Below the pieces are notes generated by a model, which was not told where the DNA came from, searched no databases, and saw only the letters and a program-made list of their open reading frames with translations. The position numbers and the translations under genes were made by a program. A stretch of DNA of 15,347 nt, taken from Phoronis ovalis (Eukaryota; Phoronida; Phoronidae). The stretch is taken from the NCBI GenBank assembly GCA_028565635.1, contig JAOXYB010028068.1:1-15347 (forward strand). The letters run 5' to 3'. Position 1 is the stretch's first letter. Each line of letters begins with the position of its first letter. Positions 7,001 to 14,497 of the stretch are shown in pieces.

Positions 7001-9283
7001 TTTACGAACCTTAATTGTTCATACTTGTCATAAATGCGTTTTCCAAGAAATACACCTTGTGGTAAACGAATATTTTTGGAACATATAGCCTGTGGTAAAT
7101 ATCTAACAAGAAAAGTATACGCTGTGGTAAATAAAGTTTTGAGAAGCGTTAAAAACATACCCTGTGGTAAATGCGGGAGCTGAAAAAAGGGGGCCTATTG
7201 GGCAGCACTTTGAATGACAGTACCCCCCAGGTGTCAGCTATCCAGCTGAGCTTTTCTTTAAATCAGATATTCCAGTTTTTCCTAACAGTAAAACAAACAC
7301 AAGGTCTCTACAATTGTAAAACTTTAAGTTCTTCAGAATGACCAAATGAAATCCATATATTATTTCTTTAAATAAAATTTGTATCTACAACCCAGAACTA
7401 TGTTTGAATGATGCAGTTAGCTGCCAAATCTCCCGGGGAGCGCACACGAGTCAAAGGGTGCCGCACACGAGTCAAAGGGTGCGTCCACATGCATGAACGA
7501 AAAATTGTGTGATTAGGTATATTTTTTTACAACCAGGCAAGTTATGCATTCCATTTTAAGGGTATATATTTAGCTAAATATTGACAAATAGGGTATTGTT
7601 TTCAGAATGTAGATATTCCCATGTATAAATCCAGTATTTCAGATACCTTCATGTTATAATTTTGATACAGAGTATTCCCAGATATTAATTATAGTATCAT
7701 TTCTAGAAATTCTGTCAACTGTTCAATTTATTAGTGTTTATTAGTGTGTCAGAATCAAAATTTCTACATTCATAGTCACGTCTGTTCCAGTGCGAGTCCT
7801 TCAAACCTGTTGCTAACACCATTGATGGATTAGAGGAACACAGATGTGCCATGTGGCAGAACCTTGCAGTTCAGGTTACACCAACAATACAGAGTGTGGT
7901 CGAATTTGCCAAGAGGATACCAGGTTTGTAAATGTTGTAAACATAAATGCAAGCCTGTCTCTTAATTCAAATCTACATATTAGCTGGTAGCACAGTATGG
8001 AGAAAATTGGCTTCATCATCATTAATGCTGGTGACATCTGGTGAGACATCACATATGCTAAATCTGACTTGTTAGTGTTTTTAATGAGTTCATGTCTTTT
8101 TTTTGGTAACCATTATGAAGAAAATATTGACTGGTTTTGTGTAGAAAATTGTATGTTCCGATATATTGCAGGTTTTCCAGAGTTAGGCCAAGATGACCAA
8201 TTGATACTCATCAAGTCAGGATTCTTTGAAATGTGGTTAACAAGACTTGCTCGATTATTCAATGGCGAAGAAGCAACGTTAACATTTGGTGATGGTAAAA
8301 TCATCCCCCGAGCAGAAATGGAGATAGTTTACTCGGTATGCCTCTTTATAATGTGTTGTTTTTTCATGTCGCAATTGCTCATTTCAAATCATATTGCTAG
8401 TTACCTGTCACTGTGTTAAGAACTGTGCTTGCTGTTACATACATAAATTATATTTATCCATTTGAAGTGTCAGGCCTCATACTTACTAAAATGACGGGTT
8501 TAATATAATTATGTCATACATTGTAGCGCGTTATATGGGCATTGCCAAAAGTTTAAATATATCGAATAACTGCTGTCAGATCTTGGTTCTACAGTATTTT
8601 TTAAAATGTTAGAAAAAATTAAATCGATCAATGCTGATGTGCTTTATTTTAGTCTCAGTTTGTTCAAGCAATGTATGACTTCGCACAGAGCTATTGCACC
8701 CTACAGCTAAATGACACAGAAGTGGGGTTGTTTACAGGGATTGTTCTTTCCACGCCAGGTATAAACTTTGAATCTTGAAAAATATTAACTTTTGTCTTTA
8801 ATCAATGCAAGTGCTTAATGCAAAATCATTTCTAAATTGTTTCAATTTAGATCTATTTGATGTTTTAAAACCTTTTCAGTCTGTGAAGATCTCATTGTCT
8901 ACAAAATAGTCTTTATAATGTACTTGTCACTTATTTAGGGACATTTCTCGCTTGCTATCAAACAAATTCCAACAAAAAAGAAAATTTTCCACTTTGATTT
9001 ATTCTGTTTAGATCGAGCTGGTTTAGTAGATAACAAAGCTGTGGAAATTATTCAAGACCAACTCATTGAAGCCCTGAAACTACAAGTAACACGGAATCAT
9101 TCGCAAGAACCAAATTTGTTTGCCAACATTTTAATGAAGCTACCAGAATTACGCACTGTTGGTATGCAACACATGGAACAACTTCAGTGGTTTAGGTCGC
9201 AGTGGGCTCGTATGAAACTACCACCTCTGCTGTCAGAAATCTACGATATACCTAAAGGAGAGGAAGTCATCGCACAGGGATAA
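3902..9283 (+). CDS. E78: E78-like nuclear receptor (NR1E), 3' portion of gene in seven exons
   Basis: This is a ligand-regulated-type transcription factor acting in the nucleus. The exons (3902-4020, 5041-5182, 5666-5874, 7791-7923, 8172-8335, 8653-8758, 9012-9283) join with consistent phases to 381 residues ending at TAA. Residues 19-84 are a two-zinc-finger DNA-binding domain (Cys 19, 22, 36, 39 and 55, 61, 71, 74). It has the P-box CEGCK, which reads AGGTCA half-sites in this family, and the C-terminal extension [10 protein letters not shown]. The finger-2 stretch [12 protein letters not shown] and the [12 protein letters not shown] tail match the E78/NR1E group more closely than E75, Rev-erb, PPAR or HR3. 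A hinge follows (about 98-160), then a ligand-binding domain ending in an AF-2 helix, LLSEIY (364-369). The start codon and A/B domain are not located. Relatives are ecdysone-inducible in insects; regulation here is unknown. Confidence 0.9.
4021..5040 (+). other. E78 intron 1
   Basis: This intron lies between the two zinc-finger exons, with boundaries GTAGGT ... TTTAG. It contains a G-run of 12 (4363-4374) and copy B of the dispersed repeat described at 165. No other gene is seen in it. Confidence 0.85.
4776..4881 (+). repeat. Dispersed repeat, copy B
   Basis: It shares with 165-290 the stretch GACACTTTTT, then GCTCATATGTG, ATTACAATAATAATAT and CAGAAAACAGTCTG, with substitutions and indels. 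It lies in intron 1, about 160 bp upstream of the finger-2 exon. Its termini are not defined. Confidence 0.65.
5041..5182 (+). CDS. E78: E78 exon: second zinc finger
   Basis: The acceptor is TTTTCATTTAG and the donor is GTAAGT at 5183. The exon starts at [14 protein letters not shown] and holds the four finger-2 cysteines in the spacing C-x5-C-x9-C-x2-C, then [13 protein letters not shown]. The last base (T) joins the first two bases of the next exon to give Ser. The IQKQIEYRC segment is the strongest E78 signature in the gene. Confidence 0.95.
5183..5665 (+). other. E78 intron 2
   Basis: The boundaries are GTAAGT ... TTTAG. It contains a short degenerate GT/GTAT-rich tract around 5546-5583 and no other recognisable feature. 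Confidence 0.85.
5666..5874 (+). CDS. E78: E78 exon: DNA-binding extension and hinge
   Basis: The acceptor is TTGTTTAG at 5664-5665. Choosing it rather than the CAG three bases later gives the conserved [10 protein letters not shown] junction in frame. The basic GRVPKRSRS extension is expected to contact DNA 5' of the half-site and may serve in nuclear localisation. The rest is a hinge rich in polar residues, with a probable first helix ([20 protein letters not shown]). The donor GTAAGG is at 5875, phase 0. The frame stays open into the intron to 5940, which is fortuitous. Confidence 0.93.
6774..7231. mobile_element. CCCGGGG-type non-autonomous element with internal ~32-bp array
   Basis: It starts CCCGGGGGGGGGGGCACTTG and ends with the near-complement ...GACAGTACCCCCCAGG. 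It is flanked by an exact 8-bp direct repeat, TGTCAGCT (6766-6773 and 7232-7239). The length is 458 bp, similar to the element at 1606-2075. Between the ends are about ten degenerate units of ATACCCTGTGGTAAATAAA, starting near 6841, 6872, 6905, 6941, 6972, 7021, 7052, 7085, 7117 and 7157. The usual spacing is 31-36 bp. An 8-bp duplication is consistent with a hAT-like mobiliser. There is no coding capacity. Confidence 0.85.
7432..7482 (+). repeat. CCCGGGG terminus-like sequence with 21-bp tandem duplication
   Basis: CCCGGGGAG at 7432 is followed by two perfect adjacent copies of CGCACACGAGTCAAAGGGTGC (7441-7461 and 7462-7482). It resembles the terminus and subrepeat arrangement of the other CCCGGGG elements. 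No opposite end or target duplication was found, so it may be a truncated relative. Confidence 0.6.
7791..7923 (+). CDS. E78: E78 exon: start of ligand-binding domain
   Basis: The acceptor is TCTGTTCCAG and the donor is GTTTGT at 7924, a weaker donor accepted because the phase and protein continuity are exact. It encodes [19 protein letters not shown] and then the helix-3 stretch [14 protein letters not shown]. That stretch is the beginning of the family's signature motif and closely resembles Rev-erb and E75. It ends in phase 1, and the split codon gives Gly. Confidence 0.92.
7924..8171 (+). other. E78 intron 4
   Basis: The boundaries are GTTTGT ... TTGCAG. It is 248 bp, with no internal feature recognised. 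Confidence 0.85.
8172..8335 (+). CDS. E78: E78 exon: ligand-binding domain helices 3-6
   Basis: The acceptor is ATATATTGCAG and the donor is GTATGC at 8336. It encodes [20 protein letters not shown], the core of the nuclear-receptor LBD signature (helices 3-5), then [20 protein letters not shown], which forms the hairpin region before helix 6. It ends in phase 0. An open stretch running on either side of the exon (8069-8419) is intron read-through and not a separate gene. Confidence 0.95.
8336..8652 (+). other. E78 intron 5
   Basis: The boundaries are GTATGC ... TTTTAG. It is 317 bp, with nothing else recognised. Confidence 0.85.
8653..8758 (+). CDS. E78: E78 exon: ligand-binding domain middle
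   Basis: The acceptor is TTTATTTTAG and the donor is GTATAA at 8759. It encodes [20 protein letters not shown] and then [15 protein letters not shown]. The E-x-G-L-F-T-x-I-V-L pattern is the well-known helix 8 region of NR1 receptors. The final G is the first base of the Asp codon completed in the next exon, giving the conserved DRAGL. Confidence 0.95.
8759..9011 (+). other. E78 intron 6
   Basis: The boundaries are GTATAA ... GTTTAG. It is 253 bp, with no internal feature recognised. Confidence 0.85.
9012..9283 (+). CDS. E78: E78 last coding exon: LBD helices 9-12 and stop
   Basis: The acceptor is TTCTGTTTAG (AG at 9010-9011). It encodes [20 protein letters not shown], then a helix 10/11 region with the pattern [16 protein letters not shown]. 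It ends with [11 protein letters not shown], a complete AF-2 helix fitting the hydrophobic-hydrophobic-x-E-hydrophobic-hydrophobic rule, and a ten-residue tail before TAA. Rev-erb receptors lack this last helix, so its presence supports E78 over Rev-erb and implies the capacity to recruit coactivators. Confidence 0.95.
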
Positions 9284-9428
9284 TATGATTAATTTTAGGA
9301 TCTTGTCTGCAATATGAGAAATGTTGTTGGGAAGCAATTGTAATCTGGTTTGTTTGTTTTAAAGAGCTGCATTGTAGCTGACTGTTGATTACACAAAATT
9401 GCTGCTATGAGATAAATTAGTGAAGAAT

Positions 9429-9434
9429 AATAAA
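9429..9434 (+). terminator. Proximal poly(A) signal of E78
   Basis: AATAAA lies about 150 bp after the stop codon. A GT-rich stretch (CAGTTGTAGAGTGG) follows about 25 bases downstream, a plausible cleavage context. A second AATAAA is at 9492-9497. If used, these give a short 3' UTR. Confidence 0.5.
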
Positions 9435-11291
9435 GAAAATTTATTAGACTTACGTACAGTTGTAGAGTGGTATATTTACTGAAGAAACTGGAATAAAATT
9501 CCAGTGGACAATCTCACCAGCATTTTATCAATGCTAAGTGGTATAGAATCGAAGTGTTCCATCAAAAATAAGAGTACTTACATTATTTTAAAATGTAGCT
9601 ATAAATTGGAACAAACTGAAACTTCTAGAAAAGTATTTGCTCTCATATAGGGTTAAGGTGCCATTTTTACTTTTTTATCAACAAGTGAAGAGAAGTTCAC
9701 ATAGCATGTGACTCCAACTTTTTCTATCGATGCAATGATTTCTGATATCACTTGGATTGGAACTATTTATAAGCCTGTTGCATGAGGTACATGGTTGTTA
9801 TTATTTCAATCAAGCATACTATTTTTGCATGCATCTGTGATGAAGTGAGATATCTCTGATTTTACAGCAATAGTATACTATTGTATATTGAGGCACGTTC
9901 ACCATCACTCTGCTATTTACTATAGTGGACATCTTGGATCAAACTGTGTGCTCAGTAAATGTTAAGAGCTCTTTAAAAGAGTGTAATATGTCTGCTGATG
10001 GTTTGGCTTTCATTTTGTGGAATCAGTGTGCCAATAGGTAATTTATTTCTCAACTATTGTTGATAACAAACCTTTTATAACAAAACGTATCCACTGTTTG
10101 TTTTGAACACTTCCAGTATATCTTCTGATCGGGTAATAGAGTAACTCATGATTAAAGAAGCACGAATATTGCTGTCAAAAATGAAATTTCAATATTAGAC
10201 TGTTATCCTCAATGTAGGATTAACCTGTACAGATTTTCACTGCCAACATTTGTCTTTGTAGAACTTAATGGTATACACATAATCGTGAAGTAAAGAACAG
10301 ACTGCCTAGTTACTATTGTTCAAATAATGTATGATGACTATTTGTTAAATATTCTTGAAAAGGTGCATTAATTATTTACCATTTATAATAGTAGTTTAGA
10401 AAATTACTAAAGTTGCACATAAATATAGAAAACAGATAATTTTATTCTTATAGCATTTTTTTTTAAATACAAAAAAATAGATTTTTAATGTGCAAGTAAT
10501 CAAGTTATAACATCAGATTATTACTAAACAACCCTCATTGCCTTCATCCGTTATCATCTATGTCATATTGCCTAATAGCGTGTCACAGAGATTACTAAGA
10601 TTATAGTTGCTAAAGAGGAAAATTATATTTTGAAAGTGAAACATTCAAAGTGCTACAGAAGGTTATGATATAATACTGAATACAGTAAAATTCATAAATC
10701 ACAAATATTTTTCCGAATTTAGGCGGTAAATGAATTTGTAATTCATATGACACTACAAAAACCTGAAAAATTGCGATACCTGAATAAAAAAATAGGGTAA
10801 AAGTACATGATTATTAACATTCTGTTTTATGAAATATTAAATTTCAGAGGTAATAAAAATTGTCATCCCCTTCAAAAAGTAGATTCCATTTAACTGTAAA
10901 TTTTTATTTCATTATGAAACAATTATTGCATATGAAATGCAATTATCTTTAAAAGGTGTGTACAGTATTATATTGTGTATAATGGCGACATAGTTACTGA
11001 CCATTTTAGCACGATTCACAAATCACTTTCAGTTGATTTTGCTGTTTTATATGTCTTTGAAATAAGCACAATTGGTATGCTAATTGTGAAGATCACAGAC
11101 CTCATCTCAGTGTTCAAATGCTGTGTTAATGTTGTATTACATAGATTTTGAATATGAACAGAAGTAGTGTAACATTGGAATAACAATAAATGTTGTACGC
11201 GTAAAATTTAGCAAGCAGCAAAAGTGAAGTAATAGGTAATTCATTTGTATTTATCTATCCTGACGAGTGAAAATAAGCAGTACAGACTCCT

Positions 11292-11419
11292 AGGGTGGGT
11301 TTCTCGAAGCTATTTTACGACGTGCGTCCGCCTTAAAGTGTATCGTAGGTCTAAATTTAATCAAAAACACATCGCAATCATAGAGTTAAGTTGCGATGAG
11401 TTTCTAGAAACCCATCCCT
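11292..11419. mobile_element. 128-bp MITE-like inverted repeat
   Basis: The left end AGGGTGGGTTTCTCGAA and the reverse complement of the right end, AGGGATGGGTTTCTAGAA, match over about 17 bp with one indel and one mismatch. Inside is a second inverted pair, CATCGCAA/TTGCGATG (11370-11377 and 11391-11398, loop of 13). The GC content is higher than the surroundings. No clear target duplication was found. It would lie inside the long E78 3' UTR, so the transcript could carry a stem-loop here. Confidence 0.75.
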
Positions 11420-12134
11420 GATCCCAAAAGTTTGACTTGAAAATGCTCCGGTGTACTGAGTAGCACTTGGGTATTTTTGCTATCAGTATTGTTTACTTAT
11501 TACTGCCACTTCCATGTGTATGTGCCATACTTTTAACCTTGGTTTCTATTTTCTGTTATAAAAATGTTATTACCAAGAAATTAATACTTTGCCTCTGACT
11601 GATGGTACAAAGCTTATAAGCACCCTTACTGGGTTGAGACAAGTGTGTCGGTCTGGTATTCAGTGTTACTGTAGCTGAGAAAAGTGTGACCAACAAGTTG
11701 GTATAAGAAATGGTCATGTGAAGGGATATGTTTGTTTATTTTATATATTGACAGCTAAACTATCTAGCCAAAGAGTCGGTCCGTTCCTTGTTTAATTTTC
11801 TCTACAAATCACTTCAATATATCATAAAACTGAACCATTCATTGTTTGCATAAGCTTAAAGAAAGTCACTTTTGTATGTGCCTTTTTACTTACTTCCAAG
11901 CTCTCATTTTCATCTTAAAAGCTGCTTTTATTATATGCTGTGTAAATGCTCATAGGGCTTACCTATAATTGGTATATAATAAAATAAATATAGTTATATG
12001 TATACATGTATGTGTAGATGTACTTTTGCAGAAAGTTAGTTTCTTAGATATTTTTTGTTTATATCATAAATTGTAATATCTGAGTAGCATCTATGTACAA
12101 GGGGAAAATTTAAATAAAGGTTTTGGTATATATT

Positions 12135-12164
12135 CAATAAAAGATTTTAGTTTTAGTTTTATTG
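12135..12164. terminator. Bidirectional poly(A) site between convergent genes
   Basis: CAATAAAA (12135-12142) and its exact reverse complement TTTTATTG (12157-12164) are separated by 14 T-rich bases. The plus-strand signal (AATAAA, 12136-12141) would serve E78. The minus-strand signal (12163-12158 read leftward) would serve the GABPA gene. Each strand has T-rich sequence just downstream of its signal. An additional plus-strand AATAAA is at 12113-12118. Use of the site is inferred from position and motif. Confidence 0.6.
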
Positions 12165-13794
12165 TCCCTAAATCCAACTGCAGAGTTGGACAAATTGGTC
12201 TTGAAAATATGGTTTAAATATTTGTGCTAAACATGAATATTGATCTTCCAGCATGAACCATAGTTCTAAACGGAATAAACCTATTTCTCACAGCACTGAC
12301 ACAATGTAGCTGCATTGAAGAGCATTTGAGCAAGAAAATAATTTGTGCTGTTACAAAATCAGATGTTGAACATGAGGACTAGACTAATGTTGAGATATTC
12401 TATGGAGCACAAGAAACCAAAAGTGTATATGTAGCAGTAAATCTGCAATTCAAGTGAAAAAGTTGTTTCAGAGTATTGTACTTATCATTACTAATGCAGT
12501 TAAGTTTTAATTAACAGAAACTTTACACCCAAAATATAAAAAATTATTTTATAAAAAGAATATGTATCTATTTATCTACAATATTTCAAATTCAGTATTC
12601 TCCATTCCTCACAATTACAAACAGTACAGTTACTATTCAGCAATATCAGACCAAAACTCTTAGTAAACTAAATTTCACATTTAACGTATTAAAAACCTGA
12701 TCCAGTGAACTACAAATTAAATATTTTGATGCCAGTAGTAAATAAAATATGTACAAAATGAAAGATTATGCTACATGCATGTTCTATAACAAACAAATTA
12801 CGTTAATATCTATACAGGAGTAGCCATGAACATTCATCAATTACCTACAATGAGAAGCACAAAACAATGGCTTTATAATTCATTGTTCTTTCACCATTTA
12901 TTTACAGTATGTAAAGATTACTACTACTATAATAGTTCTTGGTCATACAAATCAAAGTGTTAATAACATACAACATCGATTTTCTAAAATAGTTTTAAAC
13001 ACTATCATAAGTTCAAACTAAGACACAGCTATCAATTATATATGCACTGGAAATGATTTTAGTACGTAGTAAATGTTTAGCAATTAAAACAAATATAACA
13101 ATGCGGATTCGAAAATAAATGCATTATGGAAACTTCACGAACCAGTGCAACATGAATTGCGATAATGCTATTGGACAATTGTTAATTAGGTGCAAGTCAA
13201 AAACAATCTGGTTAACCAATAAGATCAGAAGTAACCTTAACAAAAACGACACCCAAGCTGTATTAGTTTTGCCAAACTAAGTGATACATAAACGTCAGTG
13301 TGAATTTGAAGCATGTATTCCTGGTGAAAACTATCAAACAGTATATCCTACCAAAGTGTAATGACAGAGTGCATGAAATGAGACTGTCATTTCTTACTAA
13401 ATGAAGGATTGAAGACTGCCGAATGAAAAGAAATCTGCCTTCAAGCTTTATGTAACAGTATTTAGTTGCATAAAAAGCGATGTTAGGCATGCCATTCAAG
13501 AGTGCAATATATTATAGAGAATTGTGTTTGTATGTTGTATGTGGAGAACATTGGCTAACTATCAGACTAATACAATGCTACATTGTACATAAACTTGAGA
13601 TCACTTTATAAGTAGCGTATATTAAAAATTGTTTACTTTTTGGTACATAGATGTGATGCCCTCATCAGATAAGCACACACATCATGGACAGCTTTTTGAC
13701 TTCCTTTCTCAAAAAGATAATGAGCCTGCAACAAGATACATTCCAGACACAACACGACTAGTATCAAACAAAATACCACAGATCGGCATGCAAC
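12140..13794 (-). other. Probable 3' UTR of the GABPA gene
   Basis: This is AT-rich sequence on the minus strand after the TAG at 13797-13795, with no further coding exon. Candidate poly(A) signals on this strand are at 12902-12897 and 12163-12158, giving a UTR of about 0.9 or 1.65 kb. Three Pumilio-type elements (TGTANATA, minus strand) lie at 12573-12580, 12748-12755 and 12899-12906. The open frame at 13263-13499 has no recognisable domain and is taken as chance. Confidence 0.5.
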
Positions 13795-13998
13795 CTAAGG
13801 TTTCATGATACTAGACAAAGCTTCTTGTGTTTTATCAATGGGTGCTTTACGGATTATCCCTGGTCTCAGAGTTTCTCTGACTTTCTGCAATTTCTTTTCA
13901 GCACTTTCGCTAACAAGTTGGTTCAGTTCAGCAGCTGAGTAACCAAGCAAATTTCGTAGATCACAAACAAATTTGTAAACAAATCTTTTTCCATGAAC
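13795..13998 (-). CDS. GABPA: GABPA last coding exon: ETS wing and C-terminus
   Basis: The acceptor is TTTTTGTAG (AG at 14000-13999), phase 0. It encodes [20 protein letters not shown], completing the ETS beta sheet. The GABP-specific helical extension [20 protein letters not shown] follows, then a basic, proline-containing tail ([20 protein letters not shown], then LSSIMKP) and TAG. The tail differs from the vertebrate one. Confidence 0.95.
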   Translation of the reverse strand, partial: VHGKRFVYKFVCDLRNLLGYSAAELNQLVSESAEKKLQKVRETLRPGIIRKAPIDKTQEALSSIMKP

Positions 13999-14497
13999 CT
14001 ACAAAAAGAAAAGAAACCAACCAATAGTTAGGTTGCGTACTTTTTGATTTCCTTACATATTCATTTTGGTTTAGCAAAACCATACTGAGACACCTTTCAC
14101 AAGGTGAGAAGGAATAAAAACATATCTGACATGATAATTCTCAGATCCAGGCCAGCTGTAACTGATCCTTTTAAATTGCTTTAAGATACAAAAAAGCAAA
14201 TTTTCCTAATATAGTAAATCATATATTTGTAGGTTTGAACCATCGATAATAAATACATACAATATGAGCTCACCTTTGCAATCATATCTCCATCATAATA
14301 GTACCGTAGTGCTCGACTTAATTTCTCATAATTCATAGTAGGTTTGTTTTTCCTTTCACCCCATAGTCTAGCAACCATTTCAGGATTGTTGAGTTTAAAT
14401 TCCCCATTGTCTCCAACCCACAGGATAAATTCTTTGTAATCCTTGTCAGTAAGTAATTCTAACAAGAACTGCCACAGTTGAATTTGACCATTATTGC
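13795..14497 (-). CDS. GABPA: GABP-alpha-type ETS transcription factor, last two exons
   Basis: This is a nuclear ETS-family activator. In known animals the alpha subunit binds GGAA sites and pairs with the ankyrin-repeat GABP-beta subunit to drive housekeeping and mitochondrial-function genes. The two visible exons (14497-14274, then 13998-13795) encode 142 residues to TAG. They contain an ETS domain from about residue 6, with the three spaced tryptophans (9, 27, 46) and recognition helix [13 protein letters not shown] (Arg 62 and 65). The flanking helix [11 protein letters not shown] then follows; GABP-alpha uses this region with the ETS domain to hold GABP-beta. The sequences [19 protein letters not shown] and [20 protein letters not shown] are typical of GABPA. 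The extreme C-terminal tail is not recognisable from vertebrate GABPA. The pointed (PNT) domain exons are not in the window. The gene is convergent with E78. Confidence 0.92.
13999..14273 (-). other. GABPA intron between ETS exons
   Basis: This is a phase-0 intron of 275 bp with GTGAGC ... TTTTTGTAG boundaries on the minus strand. It contains nothing else recognised. Confidence 0.85.
14274..14497 (-). CDS. GABPA: GABPA exon: ETS domain, first part
   Basis: Read on the minus strand, the acceptor is TTTTCTTAG (AG at 14499-14498) and the donor is GTGAGC at 14273. The exon begins with two bases completing a split codon, predicted to be Gly by comparison with known GABPA. It continues [19 protein letters not shown] and runs to DGDMIAK in phase 0. 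It holds ETS helices 1-3, including the DNA-recognition helix. Translation must not be started at the internal TTG. Confidence 0.95.

Larger units (their letters stand above)
5875..7790 (+). other. E78 intron 3 (longest)
   Basis: The boundaries are GTAAGG ... TTCCAG. It is largely unique AT-rich sequence, with one complete CCCGGGG element (6774-7231) and a second possible terminus with a 21-bp duplication (7432-7482). No nested gene is recognised. The minus-strand open frame at 6919-7158 is a translation of the element's internal array. Confidence 0.85.
9284..12160 (+). other. Probable long 3' UTR of E78
   Basis: No further exon follows the TAA on this strand. The stretch is AT-rich and almost free of the repeats seen upstream, apart from one MITE (11292-11419). 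Poly(A) signals AATAAA occur early (9429-9434, 9492-9497) and at the far end (12113-12118, 12136-12141), so both a short UTR (about 0.2 kb) and a long one (about 2.9 kb) are possible. The extent is inferred from signals and the absence of other genes, not from transcripts. Confidence 0.5.

Noticed and set aside
6919-7158. Minus-strand open frame of 79 codons
   Set aside because: It is a translation of the ~32-bp array in the intron-3 element; the repeated peptide phrases reflect the DNA period.
8069-8419. Continuous plus-strand open frame of 116 codons as a single gene
   Set aside because: Only 8172-8335 is coding. The flanks are intron read-through past a clear acceptor and donor.
13263-13499. 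Minus-strand open frame of 78 codons
   Set aside because: It lies in the presumed GABPA 3' UTR and has no recognisable domain.
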